Assembly: GCA_013365365.1 (NCBI GenBank)
Contig: JABVXU010000602.1
Coordinates: 1 to 32,471 of the forward strand
Reading direction: 5' to 3'
DNA length: 32,471 bases
Source: Cruorifilaria tuberocauda
Taxonomy: Eukaryota > Nematoda > Chromadorea > Rhabditida > Onchocercidae
Shown here: in pieces, positions 9,730-22,457 of the stretch
How the letters are laid out: each line of letters begins with the position of its first letter
Numbering within the stretch: the stretch's first letter is position 1
Translations under genes and position numbers: made by a program
The notes under the pieces: generated by a model
Told to the model about the DNA's origin: nothing
What the model saw: the letters and a program-made list of their open reading frames with translations, nothing else
Database searches by the model: none

Positions 9730-12495
9730 ATGGTATTTTTAGAATCGCTTCTAAACTGTATTTCGTTAACGGACTTTTGGTCGAATTATATTTGGTTTGG
9801 AGCATTTGGATTGATCTTGGCATTAATCCGTTTTCTCAATGTATTGAGTTATCCGGAAAAACCATGGGTAACATATATGCAAAAAGCAACGCTTAGCAAG
9901 AATCATATATCGATCGGTGATATGCTAGACCGATGTTCCATTTTGAACGAAATGTCAGTTACTGCAACCTTTTTGACCTTTCTTTAGACCTTACCTAATC
10001 GTTAACTTCCGGTAGTGAAGAACCGAATGAGGAGTTTTCTTCTGCGCTCATAATAGATAAGAACTGAAACTCAGTTTATTGTCTAAAATACAGTAATAAA
10101 CTGAAAGCTGTGATTCAACAATCAGAACTTTTTTAGCTAAATCGATAAGTTTGATTTTTTCGTATATTACACCTATTGATAAATTTCAGCTACTCACCGC
10201 CATTACTCTGGGGTCGAAGTGGTCATTTGCAAACGGCATCATATGGATTGTTTGGGCATGCATCAATCATCCGGACCTATGACCATCGACATGTCGTAAA
10301 GTTGAGTGATGGCGCATCAGTCGTATTCGATGTCTTCGAACCTGTTAAGCTACATCCTTCAAGAAGTAAGGATTCTATCATCTAAATAACAAACGCAAAC
10401 AGTCGTTTGATGAAATCGAAGGAAGTGTTTTTGGCCAATAAATACTTCAAGTTTACTTTTAATCTACTTTTTTTGTTACAAGTGTAGAAAGTTAGTTTAC
10501 TAATTTTTGTATTTCGAGAATCGAATTTTGCAGAAGATTTAACACTAGCTCTATGTCCCGGTATTGCAAATACGAGTGAATCAAATTACATCCGCACTTG
10601 TGTTGATTACGCTCAGGAAAATGGATTTCGTTGTGCAGTATTGAATCATCTTGGCGCGCTGAAGCACGTTCCGCTCACATCAAATCGTATATTTTCCTAT
10701 GGTTGGTTTGAAATTATCCTAGAGAATAGTGAAGCAGGAGCAGACATTAATTTATGATGAATTTTCTAGTTATAGGTGATTTTGAATAATGTTAACATAA
10801 GCTTTATTGGATTATGCTTGTACACTGGTTAAATGGATAACTGAATCGATTGTTGTTAGAAAGTTAGTTAATTTCGGTAGCCATACGATTAACTGAAATC
10901 ATTGATAGAATTCTGATCATTTTTTATCTTATGACGAGAGGCAAATGGCCACAGTTCTTTGAATTTTGAATCGTATTGAAATGCAGATTTCAGTTTTGAT
11001 TCAAAGTAATTTTTTCTTAAAGGTGGTACTGAGGAAATGGAAGCGATGATGGCACGTTTGCATGCTTTATATCCATGTACTCGTTTCTTTTGCATTGGTT
11101 TCAGTATGGGTGGGAACATAATCACACGCATGATAGCTAAACTGTCGTCTGATGGTTCGCAACATCAAATTATTGCTGGACTTTCCGTTGCGCAGGGATA
11201 TTGCGCTACATCGTTGGTTCATTAATCAATTTTATTGAATGCTTACTGGTTATAGCCTCATTTACTGTAATTTTATGTTTAATTGTTAGTACAGGAAAAG
11301 TCTCACTTTTTACTAGAACATATATGGCATTTTGAAATTCGGGATTTTTTTTAGAATTTCAAATCATTAAGTTAACCATTCTTTAATTGCCCAGTTATCT
11401 TTGAAGTATTTTCAAATTAACATGTTCTCGATCCTTAAACTTAAATATCTATTTACTCAGCACGCTTGAAGAGCGAAATTTTTACAGCTTTGTTATGCTT
11501 TCCTTCTTTTGCTTATGTTTTCTTTTGTTTTTTTCAAATTATTAGTTCCTTTTTTCAGAAAAACATATTCGGAAATATTTCCATATTGTTACAACAAAAA
11601 AAAAGAAAAGAGAATCATCTTTTCTCAGAGTTTTAGGTGAAAATTAATTTAGATCACTTGCACTGTACCACAGTTGGGAAAATGGTCGTCGGGCGTATAA
11701 CTACGTCATAACAGAAAATATGAAGCGGTTGCTAAGGAGAAATTACGACATGGCAGTGGCACCACACGTCAAAAAAGGTTTGGTAGATGAGCAGGTAGGC
11801 TTTTTTGTCAAGGAATTGTATGCAAATATTATTTTATATTGGATATGGGAGGTCATTTCTTCCTGATTTCCTTCTTTCTTTTTTCCCAGATTTCGAGTCT
11901 TAAAAATATGTTTTAACTGTGAATTTTCCAGCACTTGTGGGCAGCAACATCACTAATGGCATTGGATGATTTATATACTCGTCGTATACTCGGTTACAAA
12001 AATGTTGATGAATTTTATCGTGATATTAGCTCCTTAGCAGTAATTCCGGAGATCAAAATACCAATGGTAAATATTTTTAGAAAATTGAAGTAGAAATTGT
12101 TATTCAAAATAAAATGCAGACCGATTTTTTCTTCCTCGTATGCTCTATCTCATTTAAAGAACAAATTATAAATTGCTTTTTTTTTCGTCTTACATTATAA
12201 GTTTACCGTAACTAAATGTAAACTATATTTGATTATCTTGGATGTAATAATGCGGAGAAAAATACTGTAGGTTTTCATGAATGCGTTGGATGATCCTCTG
12301 ATACCACCTTGTCTATGGCATCCTGTTCGAGAATTAGCTGCAGCAAATGAATATTTTGGTTTTGTTCTCACGAAACATGGTGGCCACCTTGGTTTTCTGG
12401 AAGGTAGTGGTATAATTCCAAACTCTGTCACCTGGCTGGATCGTTTTATTGTTGAACTTGCCAATTCGGTTATTATAGCATATGATAACGAATAA
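9730..12495 (+). CDS. ABHD2: ABHD2-type alpha/beta-hydrolase (monoacylglycerol lipase family), complete
   Basis: Seven exons: 9730-9953, 10190-10365, 10534-10701, 11023-11212, 11653-11794, 11932-12066 and 12271-12495. All phases join, giving 419 residues, close to the roughly 425 of vertebrate ABHD2. A membrane segment lies at about residues 20-36 (YIWFGAFGLILALIRFL), as in this single-pass family. The family block YSPPLLWGRSGHLQT follows. The core keeps CPGIAN, the nucleophile elbow GFSMGG with Ser217, Asp352/353 in NALDDPL, and His384 in HGGHLGF, so the Ser-Asp-His triad is complete. Vertebrate ABHD2 hydrolyses monoacylglycerols such as 2-arachidonoylglycerol and is progesterone-responsive in sperm (established knowledge); the nematode substrate is unknown. 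ATG 9730 was chosen because the leader holds no earlier ATG. Confidence 0.92.
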
Positions 12496-14123
12496 CTTAA
12501 AAGAAAAAATTAAAAAAAAAACAAGGCAAAATGCATGATATCTTATCACTTTTAGGTGATCAGTGATTAACAGAGAATTAGATAGATTAGTTACCGTTTG
12601 TTATTATTGTGTGAGGAATTATTGTCGGAATTTATAACTGCAAATGAGAATAACAAGAGGTATTTATGATGAAACATTGCTAGACTGTATATTTCGATAC
12701 ATTTAATTATTTTCTCATCTTAATGATGTCACAGAAATATTCTATTGTACTTTTTTCGATTCTTCTCTAATAAGTCATTCCACTTTATTTTAATATATTT
12801 TCCCTTCTTTCTATTCTCTATTGTAATATATCTCATTGGGTTCTTAATATTGAAACGTGGTTGCTTATGTGATGAATTTTAGGTTTCTTAAGTCGAACAT
12901 ATTAGATCGCTTTGAAAAGTGCCATCTTTAATCAAATGTTAGGTAATTCACTTATGCAAAGATTGATTGTATCACAATGTGGATTATGGTGGGGTAATAT
13001 GCTTATTAAAAGTCCACATTTTATACACGAAACTTTTAAATACTTTGCTGAAATCCGTCTCGATACCTGCCTGTGGTGTGTCAACCATCGATATAAAAAG
13101 GTTGATTGTTGTAAGAAGCTTATTATATTTATCGTTTATAACATGTAACATGATCATTTTATTTTATATGATATACTACTTTATATATACTTTTCTTTGC
13201 ATTTATTTCTAGTCCGTATTTAATTTATTGCATTTTTTCATCCCGATATTTCATTGTTTGCGAAGGTTAGGTTTCTTTGTGGCGTGTATTATCGACCATC
13301 ATACTGTTGTCTTATTTTCGTTGTTTTACTTTAATGTATAATCTTTCGTTTCTTTTTGATTTTTCTATAAAAACGAAAAATATAATGGTATTATCAATTG
13401 GATTATTTTTCATAAATTATTGCAAGATTTTTGTTTGACCTTCGTTCTATTAAACATCAAAGTTAGATCAGAAAGTATTTCTTAGCTCTGTCTGTCTACA
13501 ATTTACGAACAAGTGACTAATATAGATTACCATCTTAGTCGAAGAATACGGTGAAAAATCGGAAGGGAGAAGTTTTTTCTTTCATGTGGTAAACCTTTAC
13601 TAATTGTTTCAATGCCGGAACATCGAAGAGGATTTTAGGACGTTTGGTTTGAAGTTTAATATTTGCTTCGGTCTTCCTTTTATTGGAACTAAGTATAGAA
13701 TTGTTAGCATAAGAGGATGAAGCAAAATTATGATTAAATGCAAAATGTCGAGAAAACAATTTTACAGTCCATTGAAATAATTGAAATGAGATTTGAAATT
13801 TAAACTCTTACTATCTTTCCCATTTGTATTTCATCTAAGCGGTTACTTCTATATGTAAAAGATTTGCAATGTTTTTTTCATAAGCTCACATTGGTTTCAC
13901 TACTATCGCTACAAATTTAATTACACGTTAATTAAATATAAACAAAATTTTATGAAGCATTGAATTTGAATATGCTTTATTTGATCCTTCTGGTTTCTAA
14001 TATTAATATTATTACAATAAATTATCCAAATGATTAGTTAATATTTAAATTAATTCTTTTTATTATATTGTAACGTTGAGCTATAAAACAAGAAAATCTC
14101 TCCCAAAAATTACATTGAATTCG

Positions 14124-14184
14124 TTTGCATATAAAACATTTACATTTTTTAAACATTTTATAAGACATTTTGCATATAAAACAT
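14124..14184. repeat. 16-bp direct repeat with a 45-bp period
   Basis: TTTGCATATAAAACAT occurs exactly at 14124-14139 and at 14169-14184, with ACATTTT-rich DNA between. Probably a local duplication. Confidence 0.7.
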
Positions 14185-14741
14185 AAATATAAACAATTAA
14201 TTATTTGCATTTGAGCTAATTACCATGGGTAAAATGAAATTTGAATGGGTTTTATCGACATACCTTTAGCTTCATGTAGGACTTCAAACTTTCTATTTCC
14301 ATTTAAATCTAAATAACAGAATAATTTTGTGAACAATTACACATCATAGCTACTAACCTTTATCACTTTTGGTTGAAAATAATTATCACAATATGGTAGT
14401 AATACAATATTATTGGAGCTAACAATGCATTCATTCTATCTTCTTTTGTTTGAAATATGTCATTGTTTTTCTGCAATTGATTGATTTTGCTGTAATTGAA
14501 TGACTCAAAAATAAATATAGAAAGTTTAAGAAATTTCATGCGATATTGCTGAATTGAATTATGATAAATATTTTATAAACATTTAAAAAGCGAAAAATGT
14601 AAGAGTGCAAACAAATTTGAACTGATAAAAATACGATATGATATATATTTTATAGCATACAATATTTCAATTCCTTTGCTGTTATCATTTGTAAATATCT
14701 TTCTATGATTGTTCATTTAATTGTTTATATGCTCTATTCAG

Positions 14742-14835
14742 TCACCTAATCGTACCGGTTGTTATCATGCGGGATGATGTTAAGTTAGAGAGAAAACCGT
14801 ACTGGATGTTGCAATTCTCGTCACGGTTAAATTAG
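14742..14835 (+). CDS. Possible orphan terminal exon, unknown protein
   Basis: After a good acceptor (GCTCTATTCAG, ending 14741) a frame is open for 30 codons to a TAG. It has protein-like composition (LIVPVVIMRDDVKLERKPYW, then a basic end) and is noticeably less AT-rich than its surroundings. No upstream exon in matching phase was found, so it may be the end of an unrecognised gene, an exon remnant, or chance. Confidence 0.2.
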
Positions 14836-15598
14836 TCTCTAGAAATGAAAATTTAAAAAAAAAGAATGATAAACAGTTTTCTGAAAAATTTAGGATGAAA
14901 AAATAAAAGCAGTTGATATCAATCAGCGATAATTTGGGTGTGTCTTTTCACATAACTTTAAAAATTTCAAGAGTTTTACAAGAGATTAAAAAAAAGAGAA
15001 GACCCATACAATTTATGTATGTATAAATAAAAGTTAAAAAATTCCTCCTCTCATAGTAATTCCCTCATTACTTCCCTTTTCACGAGATATGCTATCTGTG
15101 ACCCTGAAGAAAGGAACTGTTTTAGATGAGAAAAGCATAAATAGAAAAGAAACGTAAAGTACCAAAGATGACTAACGATGGATGAGTACTGAAATTTAGT
15201 AATGTGTAATTTTTATGTCGAATTTCGCTCACATTTCTGTTAAATGTGTTTTTCGTATTTTTACCGAAGTGATTAGAAATATGCGAACTTTTTCTTTATC
15301 AGAAGCGAACTGGAAAAATGGATGGCATCAAATAGTCAGTAATTTGATGGTGATATTTAAACAAATTTAAGCATATAGCACAGCAATATGCATGGGTGAG
15401 AAATTTCAGAAAATTAAAATTGATGAAAAAAGAGGATAACTGGTGAGAACTTGGATTTCTTCGAATTATCAACGATAAAATCAGGGAGAATTTTTATCAT
15501 TCAATCATTGTGTTGCTATCTAATTAGGTAATTCATGATCAATATCGAATGATAACGTACGCTTAACAATTGCAGTTGGATTTTTCCAGAAATCTACA

Positions 15599-15688
15599 AT
15601 GGCACTTTTGTATTTTATTTTTTCTTTCATCTCATTACTTTTTCGTTTTCAATTTGTTTCTATTCAAGCTTATTTCTTCACTTCTTAA
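15599..15688 (+). CDS. Very short hydrophobic ORF behind an SL-like acceptor
   Basis: The acceptor GGATTTTTCCAG (AG at 15588-15589) is followed nine bases later by an ATG. The 29-residue frame is almost entirely hydrophobic (MALLYFIFSFISLLFRFQFV, and on to a stop). It resembles a signal peptide or single membrane segment. No further exon was identified and low-complexity T-rich DNA gives such peptides easily. Confidence 0.15.
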   Translation: MALLYFIFSFISLLFRFQFVSIQAYFFTS

Positions 15689-16503
15689 ATTCACATGGAC
15701 ATAGATAGCATTATTATAATATTATTTAGTATTGTCTCATTATCACGCAGGTCAGGTGTGTCTGTATGAGTCTGTTTCTGTCTTTTTTGTTGCGACTTTT
15801 TCAATTTAAATGATCGATAATTATGCATAAAGTAGATTTGTTATCTATGCATGCATTGTGTGTGAATGTGTAAATTGTTGTTCATTCAATGAATGATTTA
15901 AAAAAATAAAATGCAAAAGTGAAAAAAAGGGTAAATAATGAGATAGTTGGGAAGGTATTGCATGATTGGTATTGTACGACCACACCCTTTGGAACATTTC
16001 CTTTCATTCCTTCCAATCTTTTTTCCCCAAACTAATTCTGATTCATCGTTCTTTCCTTTCCCTAAACTATCACTAAACTTATTGCTATCTTTAAATTACT
16101 CTCTTTTCCATCGATATTTCAATCATATCCTTATCCTTTCTTTTATCATTTCATTTACATTTTTTTGCAATCGAAAATGTAATAAAATTTTTTCTGTTTC
16201 TTTTTTAATGCCTACAAACCAATATGTATCTTTGATAAAAGCCATACTGTAAAACTTTTCATGATTACGCAAAGTTAAACTTATAAGATAATGATAGAAT
16301 TGTTGAAATTCCTGAATCTGATATTCATAGAATTTAATAAAAGTAATGCGGAAAATTAAAAAAGAATACGTGGATACCGGAACGGGCCTTGAGAGAACAG
16401 CGGTTTTGACGCAAATCAAATCATTGCGTATTACAATTCCTGAATGCGATACTTGAATGAACTGATACATTTAGAAATTTCACGATTAATGGATTAATTC
16501 GAA

Positions 16504-19500
16504 ATGGAAATAATAATAGCTGTAGTGCGAATGAAAGAGAAGATAATGGACAAAATTAATTCGAACGCATTTGAAGTGCTTCTTGTTAATGAGCCATGTT
16601 CATCATCTCGACATGAAATTCGAATGCAACTACCACGTTGTCACGTATCGCCTAACGATGATCCCGCTGAAACAGCATTAAGCTTCATACAATATCACTG
16701 CAGGCTTGTTTTTTTCTTTCTTATACACGTCAATATGCTTCCTTTGATATTTTCAAAAATTTTTTTGAGACATTATCAGCGTTATCAATTTTGATCGCTG
16801 TTCTTCGTGTAATCATACACGTTGGTTGTTATCATATTATCTTTTCGATAGCTATTTTTGTAATAACGCTGATAATTATTTGAGCTAAAAATTCCAGAAA
16901 GTGGCCACGTCGAACATTTGAAGTACCATTATGGGATAACAGTGAATCGATGATACAAAACGTATCACCACAAACTGTACAACTTGCACTGTATTGCATA
17001 CCACTTACTGAAAACGGTCAATTCTTTATCATTTTTAATTTTGTTTTTTTCACTTTAATTGTCCGTTAAAAATATGATAATCAAATTAATATATTAGCTA
17101 TCTCCGTTATCTTTATTGAGTTTATAAAAAATTATTACAATTATTTTATTTATCTAATTAATTGCTTTTTTTTCCGTCTAGTCCATTTTCTACAATCAAA
17201 TACAGATAATTTGACAAATCAAAAAGATATTACATAAATGAATTGATGCTAGATGGATTGATAAAAAGCTTACTATGTAAATTTCATTTACCATGAACTA
17301 CGGTACAATTTGCAGAAGACGGATTTACAAATTTAGCTAAAGTTGGCCAGTTTGAAGCACTTTCCTCGGTTTCCAAGCGTTGCCAAGTCGATTCTAGTTG
17401 TTTTTCCGTGGAAACATGCCATTATATTTTACAACTTGAAAGGTCCATTTTTAACTAATTTACATCACTTTCTTACCTATTTCGCTTTCTCACGTCTCCA
17501 TCTCTTAAGTTTGTTTTAGAGAATTAACAAAACGAAAAATAGAGTAAAACTGATATAAATCTAACTTGATAACAAATAACATTTATTTGCCAACCATTGC
17601 TAACATTTCAGTATTCATGTTTTTCCCATAAATACCGGAATGCTAGGAATCAATTAGCGGAAAAGGTGAAAATATTCATTGGACATTTTTTATTCTGGTT
17701 CGAAACATTTTTAAAAGCAGTAAGAAAAAGTTTAAAAGATCGATTACTATTTTCGTTCATACTTCTTTTTTCTTTTTTACAATGAGAAGAAAAATTTTAT
17801 TTTTTGTTGTGGATTGGAACAAATCTTTTTGTGTTTTTAACTGATAAAGAAATTAAGAAATGAAAATTTAGAAAAAAGTTTTTAGAAAAAAATAATAGTA
17901 GCAGTTACATTTATCGCCTATATCACAACTCTCAAATAATTCAGTACTAAAACGATTCTTTCCTACAAATTATCCCAAAAAATAATCATTTTTTAATTTG
18001 GTATTGATGTTATTCTGAATGAAATTATTGTTTTCTTCAGATGGCTTCACAATCATCAACGTAAAGATACCAATTTCCTTGCTCGATTTTTCCTTCTGTC
18101 AGCCGCAAAACTGCGGATACGAGAGTGTGCGCATAATCCAGCGTACGAGCATGAGTACTCCTCACAGTGTCACAAGTAACACATATTAAAAGTATTCCAG
18201 ATTTAAATTAGAACTGGTAACTTGAATTTCCCTTAAATAGCTTTCAAAAGTTGGTGGAAAGCTTAAAAATGCTTTATTTTGAGAGTTACATTAATTAAAT
18301 TCTTACTATACTATCTGAATAGGTAAACAATGTTATTTTTTAAATCTTTTGTAATATTTTTGTATCGAAATAATCAAAAAAAAATTATTTATAAAATGTT
18401 TTTTTAAAAGAAATAAAAGAAAATCAGTGATAAGAGCAAGAAAAAAATTGTTTAAAATCAAAAACTTTTTTCTTCCGTTCATTTTACAGGAGGATAATGA
18501 ATTATGATCGAAATTCAAGTAATATAAAGAAATCATGTGATTTAGCTGAGGAAGTACGACGAAGTAATCATGCACGAGCTAAAATGATGGGTTACGAAAA
18601 ATACGACATGTTTATCATCAACCCACTCTTTGGTACCGGTCTACGTTACGGTAATGCTAATCAGGTTAATAATGGTCAGATTTGTTTTCCCGACAAATTA
18701 TTTTCCAGCTACAGAAGAAGTACGATAATCTATTCATTGCTACCTGTATGAATCTGATAATATAGCACTAATGAGCTTAACTATCAAATTAGTTATTTTT
18801 GTCATTGATTGAAACATAATATGAAAATATTGGTTAAATGTATGAAATATGAAATAATTGAAAATAGAGTTTTACTTCATTTTCATGATGTGACAAATGC
18901 GATATAGTAAAAATACAGAAATCAAAAAAATGTTTATAAAATGCTTTTAGAAGAATATTCCAATAATTTAGATCAATTTACAGCTACATTACTATGCAAA
19001 AGGTATGACAGATGTTCGAGAAAGTATATCATCATCCTCAAGTTCAAGTGCTGAATCATGGTCTGAAAAATATCCACTACATAAAGCTGCACATGATAAT
19101 AATATTGATGATATAAGGTATCAATATTTTACCTAAAATAATCTATTTCAGCAAAGTTGAAATATAAACTTTAATTTAAGTCAAGCATGTAAAGTTAAAT
19201 TTAAACATAACTTTGTATTTAACTTAAAATTTTAGATCAAAATTAATTATAGACGTTTGTTAGCACAAGGCATGACTGCAAATGAAAAAGATAACGCTTC
19301 TTGGACACCGTTACATTATTGCGCTTTTTATAATAACTTACGAGCAGCAGAGGTAAGCGTATTTTTACCTTACTTTCAAAAGTCTCATGATTAATTATTA
19401 GACTAAATTTTTAAATTGTAATAATTAAAAGTGGAAAATTATTTAAATGATTTTTTCTCTTTCGAATCAAATATTTTTTGCATACAGTAAACTTATACGA

Positions 19501-22457
19501 AATAATATCAGGAATTATTACAGTTTATATTGTTACCGTATGTAGCAGAAGTTTCTGTTGAATGCTTCTTACATTCAAAATTTTGACTTAAATTGTATTT
19601 AATTGTATTAAATTGTATTTAACTTCAGGCATTACTATTACATCAAGGTACAGATGTAAATGCTTCAAATAAAGTTGGTTCAACAGCGTTGCATTTTGCT
19701 GCATTACAGGGAAACGTTTATATGGTTGAATTGCTACTTTCACATTCAAAAATTGACGTTGTACGTGACTTATTTTCTATTACTAAGTAACGCTACGTGA
19801 TAACTTTTAAGCATAATGTGTTTTTATTTTCATGCACGTTTGCATTTTGTATATTATTTGTCTGCTTATTTAATTTTTAGGATGCAAAAGATAGCAGTGG
19901 ACGACGTCCCATAGATGTTTGCGCTTGTGTACCTAAAATAGATTATCAAAAGGTAGCGAAATTATTACTTAACTGGAACCGACTTAATAAAATACAGGTA
20001 ATTCATTTTACTTTCATTTCTCTCTTTAATATTTCGTATTTGAAATTTAATATTCATTTATTTATGCATTTATGACTTATCACTAATTCTTGAAGTTACA
20101 GTATTTCGTTTTATCCATTCAGGTGGAATTAATGGACGGCGGTAATGCTCAATTGTTGCTTACACATGGCCAGGACACAACGGCCGGAGAATTACATGCA
20201 GAAATGTGCAAAGAATTGAAATTTAATAGTGATAGTGGAAAACTGTTTGCAATGTGGATTTGTTCAGATCGCTTAAGTAAGTTAGCTTGCTAGTGTCTAA
20301 GTAAGTATTTTGAAGTAAGTGTTTTAAGCATTTCTTAAATTTCTTAAAGTTTTAAATTTCAATAGTCTTTCTCTTTATTTATTACAAACATTAAATATCA
20401 AGCAGCTTTTTATAAGTAATTTTTCTTTTAAAGAAGAATACATGATAGATCAAGGAAAAGCACAAAAGGAAATCTTTTTAGAAAGTAAATATTTCAGGCT
20501 TACAGTTAAAAGCAGATCATAAACCAATGCTTCATATAAATAAGTGGAAAAATAAAATAACAAAATTTGGAAATGAAGAGATTCAATCAAACGATGGTGA
20601 CGCACCGAAAATTTTCTTCCGTCGAGATGCTCGTTTAACTTTACAGACGGAAAAAATGGTATTAACGATTATCGTTCCATTAAAATTATTCAATTTAATT
20701 TATACTAACTTTATGAAAATCAAATTAAGTTAAAAATGTATGTGTTAGCATCAATTTATGAATTTTACACCTTTTTCAATTTCGATGCGAGGAAACATGA
20801 ATTTTTTCTTGCGTTTACTTCGAAAAAATCTAAAATTCCAAAAAACTAATTCTCGAAATAATTTATTAAAAATTATTATTATGAAATTATTTCGGATTCT
20901 TGACAATCATTTTGCAATATGAAAAAAATAAAAAATATAAAAATTATATTAAATGCTTTAAAAATGAATCGATAAATTAATAATAAAGTTGCTATCTAAA
21001 TAAAATGAATTGAAATTTTACATTAACTAATTATTTATCCTAATATTATTATTATTAATTTATCATGTTAAGGCGGTATTAACACCAATGGCACTTTCCC
21101 TATTATACGATGAATGTCGTCTGAATTACCTGAAAGGATTGTACCCGTGTTCCGATCACGATCTTACTTCACTTGCTGCTATTATGCTGCATGTCATTTA
21201 CGGTGCTAATATCCAACTGACGTTAGCTTTGCTTTATACTTTACAGTTATCTTTACTTTTAAAATAATTGAATATAACTCAATGTAGCGTTTGTTGAATA
21301 ATATTATGCTGCTAAGGTTAATAACAATTTAATAATTACAATAATGAAAGTTTTGTAAATATTTTTGATCGATTTTAATAATGAATACTTCAATGAAAAT
21401 TTTCGTTGTGTATTTTTATGATTTAAAAATGTAGGTAAAATCAAGTTTACATATTTTGCCTTTCTTGATACTATCTTCTAATCTGAAGAATGAACCGAGA
21501 GAGTGAGAAAATTTTGAACCTTCGAAAATGATGAATCAATGATATGCTGCTATTCTTGTAGGGAACAGATGTTAGCATCAGTAATTCCTATACATCGACT
21601 ACCGGGAACAGGAAGCAACCTGAAACAAATGCGTTTCCGGATTGAATCTGAACATCAGGCACGGAAACGAACTAATTTAATCAAATTGCAACAAGAATTT
21701 CTTCAAATTTGTTGGCGTTTCAGCGTTTATGGTGCAACATTTTTTGATGCGATCGCATTTATGAGCAAGGTTGCAATACTAACTCCTTCTTTTTGTTTTA
21801 ATTCTGCTTTGATGTTGAAAATTTTAAATATTGTTGTTGTACTGAAGCTTTAGTTTTATTATTTATAATTTCAGCCAACCAAACTTAGTGTACCAGTGCA
21901 TGCCGGTGTAAACGATTATGGTTTACACTTGATCAATGCTCAGACGAAAGATCTCTTCCAGAGTTATCCATTGAAGAGGTTGACGTGGGTAATGAAAGCT
22001 GATCGGCCGTATATTCAAATACACGCAAAACCTGGTGTTGATCTTACACTTCGTACACCACAAGTAATTCTTTTCTTGTTTATACCAGTCTAACACATAA
22101 TTTTTCTCATAAATTTTAATATTTGTGTGGCAGCAATTAATTAATTATAGTATTGAAAAGTTTGAATGAAACATTAAATTTTGCAGCGTTTAACCTAACA
22201 TCGTATTAGTAATAAATGGTTTATTGTGATAAAGCTTTTGTTTTCTAGAAATTTCGCAGTTAAAACAAGTTGGTATAGGTTAATTTGATTTCTCAAGACC
22301 ATAAATTTCTCCACAAATTTACGAGAGTATAAGAAAATTTGAAATATGTTAAGAAATAAATTTAAATGAGACAAATTGCCTATTCAATCACTCTTATCAC
22401 TTTTAGGCAAGTCATATCAATAGTCTGTTAACAAGACTAAGACATACAACTGAATGA
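16504..22457 (+). CDS. kri-1: KRI-1 / KRIT1 (CCM1) orthologue, complete
   Basis: Fifteen exons: 16504-16703, 16898-17016, 17316-17442, 18041-18175, 18490-18664, 18984-19117, 19253-19352, 19629-19760, 19881-19997, 20123-20276, 20498-20658, 21073-21221, 21562-21769, 21875-22063 and 22407-22457. They give 716 residues (human KRIT1 is 736). Residues 1-165 match the divergent Nudix-like N-terminus. NPAY at 181-184 and NPLF at 238-241 are the NPxY/F motifs that bind PTB-domain partners (ICAP1, CCM2 in vertebrates). Ankyrin repeats span about 281-405 (PLHKAA, TPLHYCAF, TALHFAAL, RRPIDVC). A FERM domain fills about 414-716, with LFAMWICSDRL in F1 and GLHLINAQTKDLF in F3. KRIT1 is a Rap1-binding junction scaffold; C. 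elegans KRI-1 acts in the intestine in germline-dependent longevity. Intron 1 uses a GC donor. The third vertebrate motif, NPYF, is not seen. A two-codon uORF precedes the ATG. Confidence 0.95.
16704..16897 (+). other. GC-AG intron with a perfect 14-bp inverted repeat
   Basis: Frame continuity (TGC AG|A AAG TGG) requires the donor to be CAG|GC at 16704; the nearest GT would create a stop. Inside the intron ATTATCAGCGTTAT (16772-16785) is exactly complementary to ATAACGCTGATAAT (16863-16876), with a 77-base loop. The loop contains a second hairpin, CGTGTA-ATCA-TACACG. Confidence 0.7.

Larger units (their letters stand above)
12496..16503. other. AT-rich intergenic region between the ABHD2-like gene and kri-1
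   Basis: The first few hundred bases are probably the ABHD2-like 3' UTR, although no AATAAA is close to the stop. Beyond that I find no recognisable gene. Isolated exon-like pieces occur at 13535-13759 (-), 14270-14312 (-), 14360-14440 (-), 14742-14835 (+) and 15599-15688 (+). They do not chain into one model. A direct repeat lies at 14124-14184. Sequence just before 16504 should hold the kri-1 promoter. Confidence 0.5.

Noticed and set aside
12912..13212. Two overlapping plus-strand frames after the ABHD2-like stop
   Set aside because: No homology and no acceptor in phase; probably 3' UTR or intergenic sequence.
13535..14440. Possible minus-strand multi-exon gene (pieces at 13535-13759, 14270-14312, 14360-14440)
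   Set aside because: Each piece has some protein-like sequence and acceptable splice sites, but the phases do not join: the only open frame of the middle piece cannot enter the next one without a stop.
16123..16470. 115-residue minus-strand frame before kri-1
   Set aside because: No recognisable family, and it overlaps another long plus-strand frame (15947-16252) in the probable kri-1 upstream region.
17690..17710. GGTTCGAAAC resembling a tRNA B-box
   Set aside because: The box does not end in the invariant CC, there is no matching A-box or acceptor stem, and it lies inside a kri-1 intron.
17597..17785. Candidate kri-1 exon after the acceptor at 17611
   Set aside because: In the required phase it reaches a TAG after about 15 codons. 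Joining exon 3 directly to 18041 instead restores the conserved W-L-H...NPAY segment.
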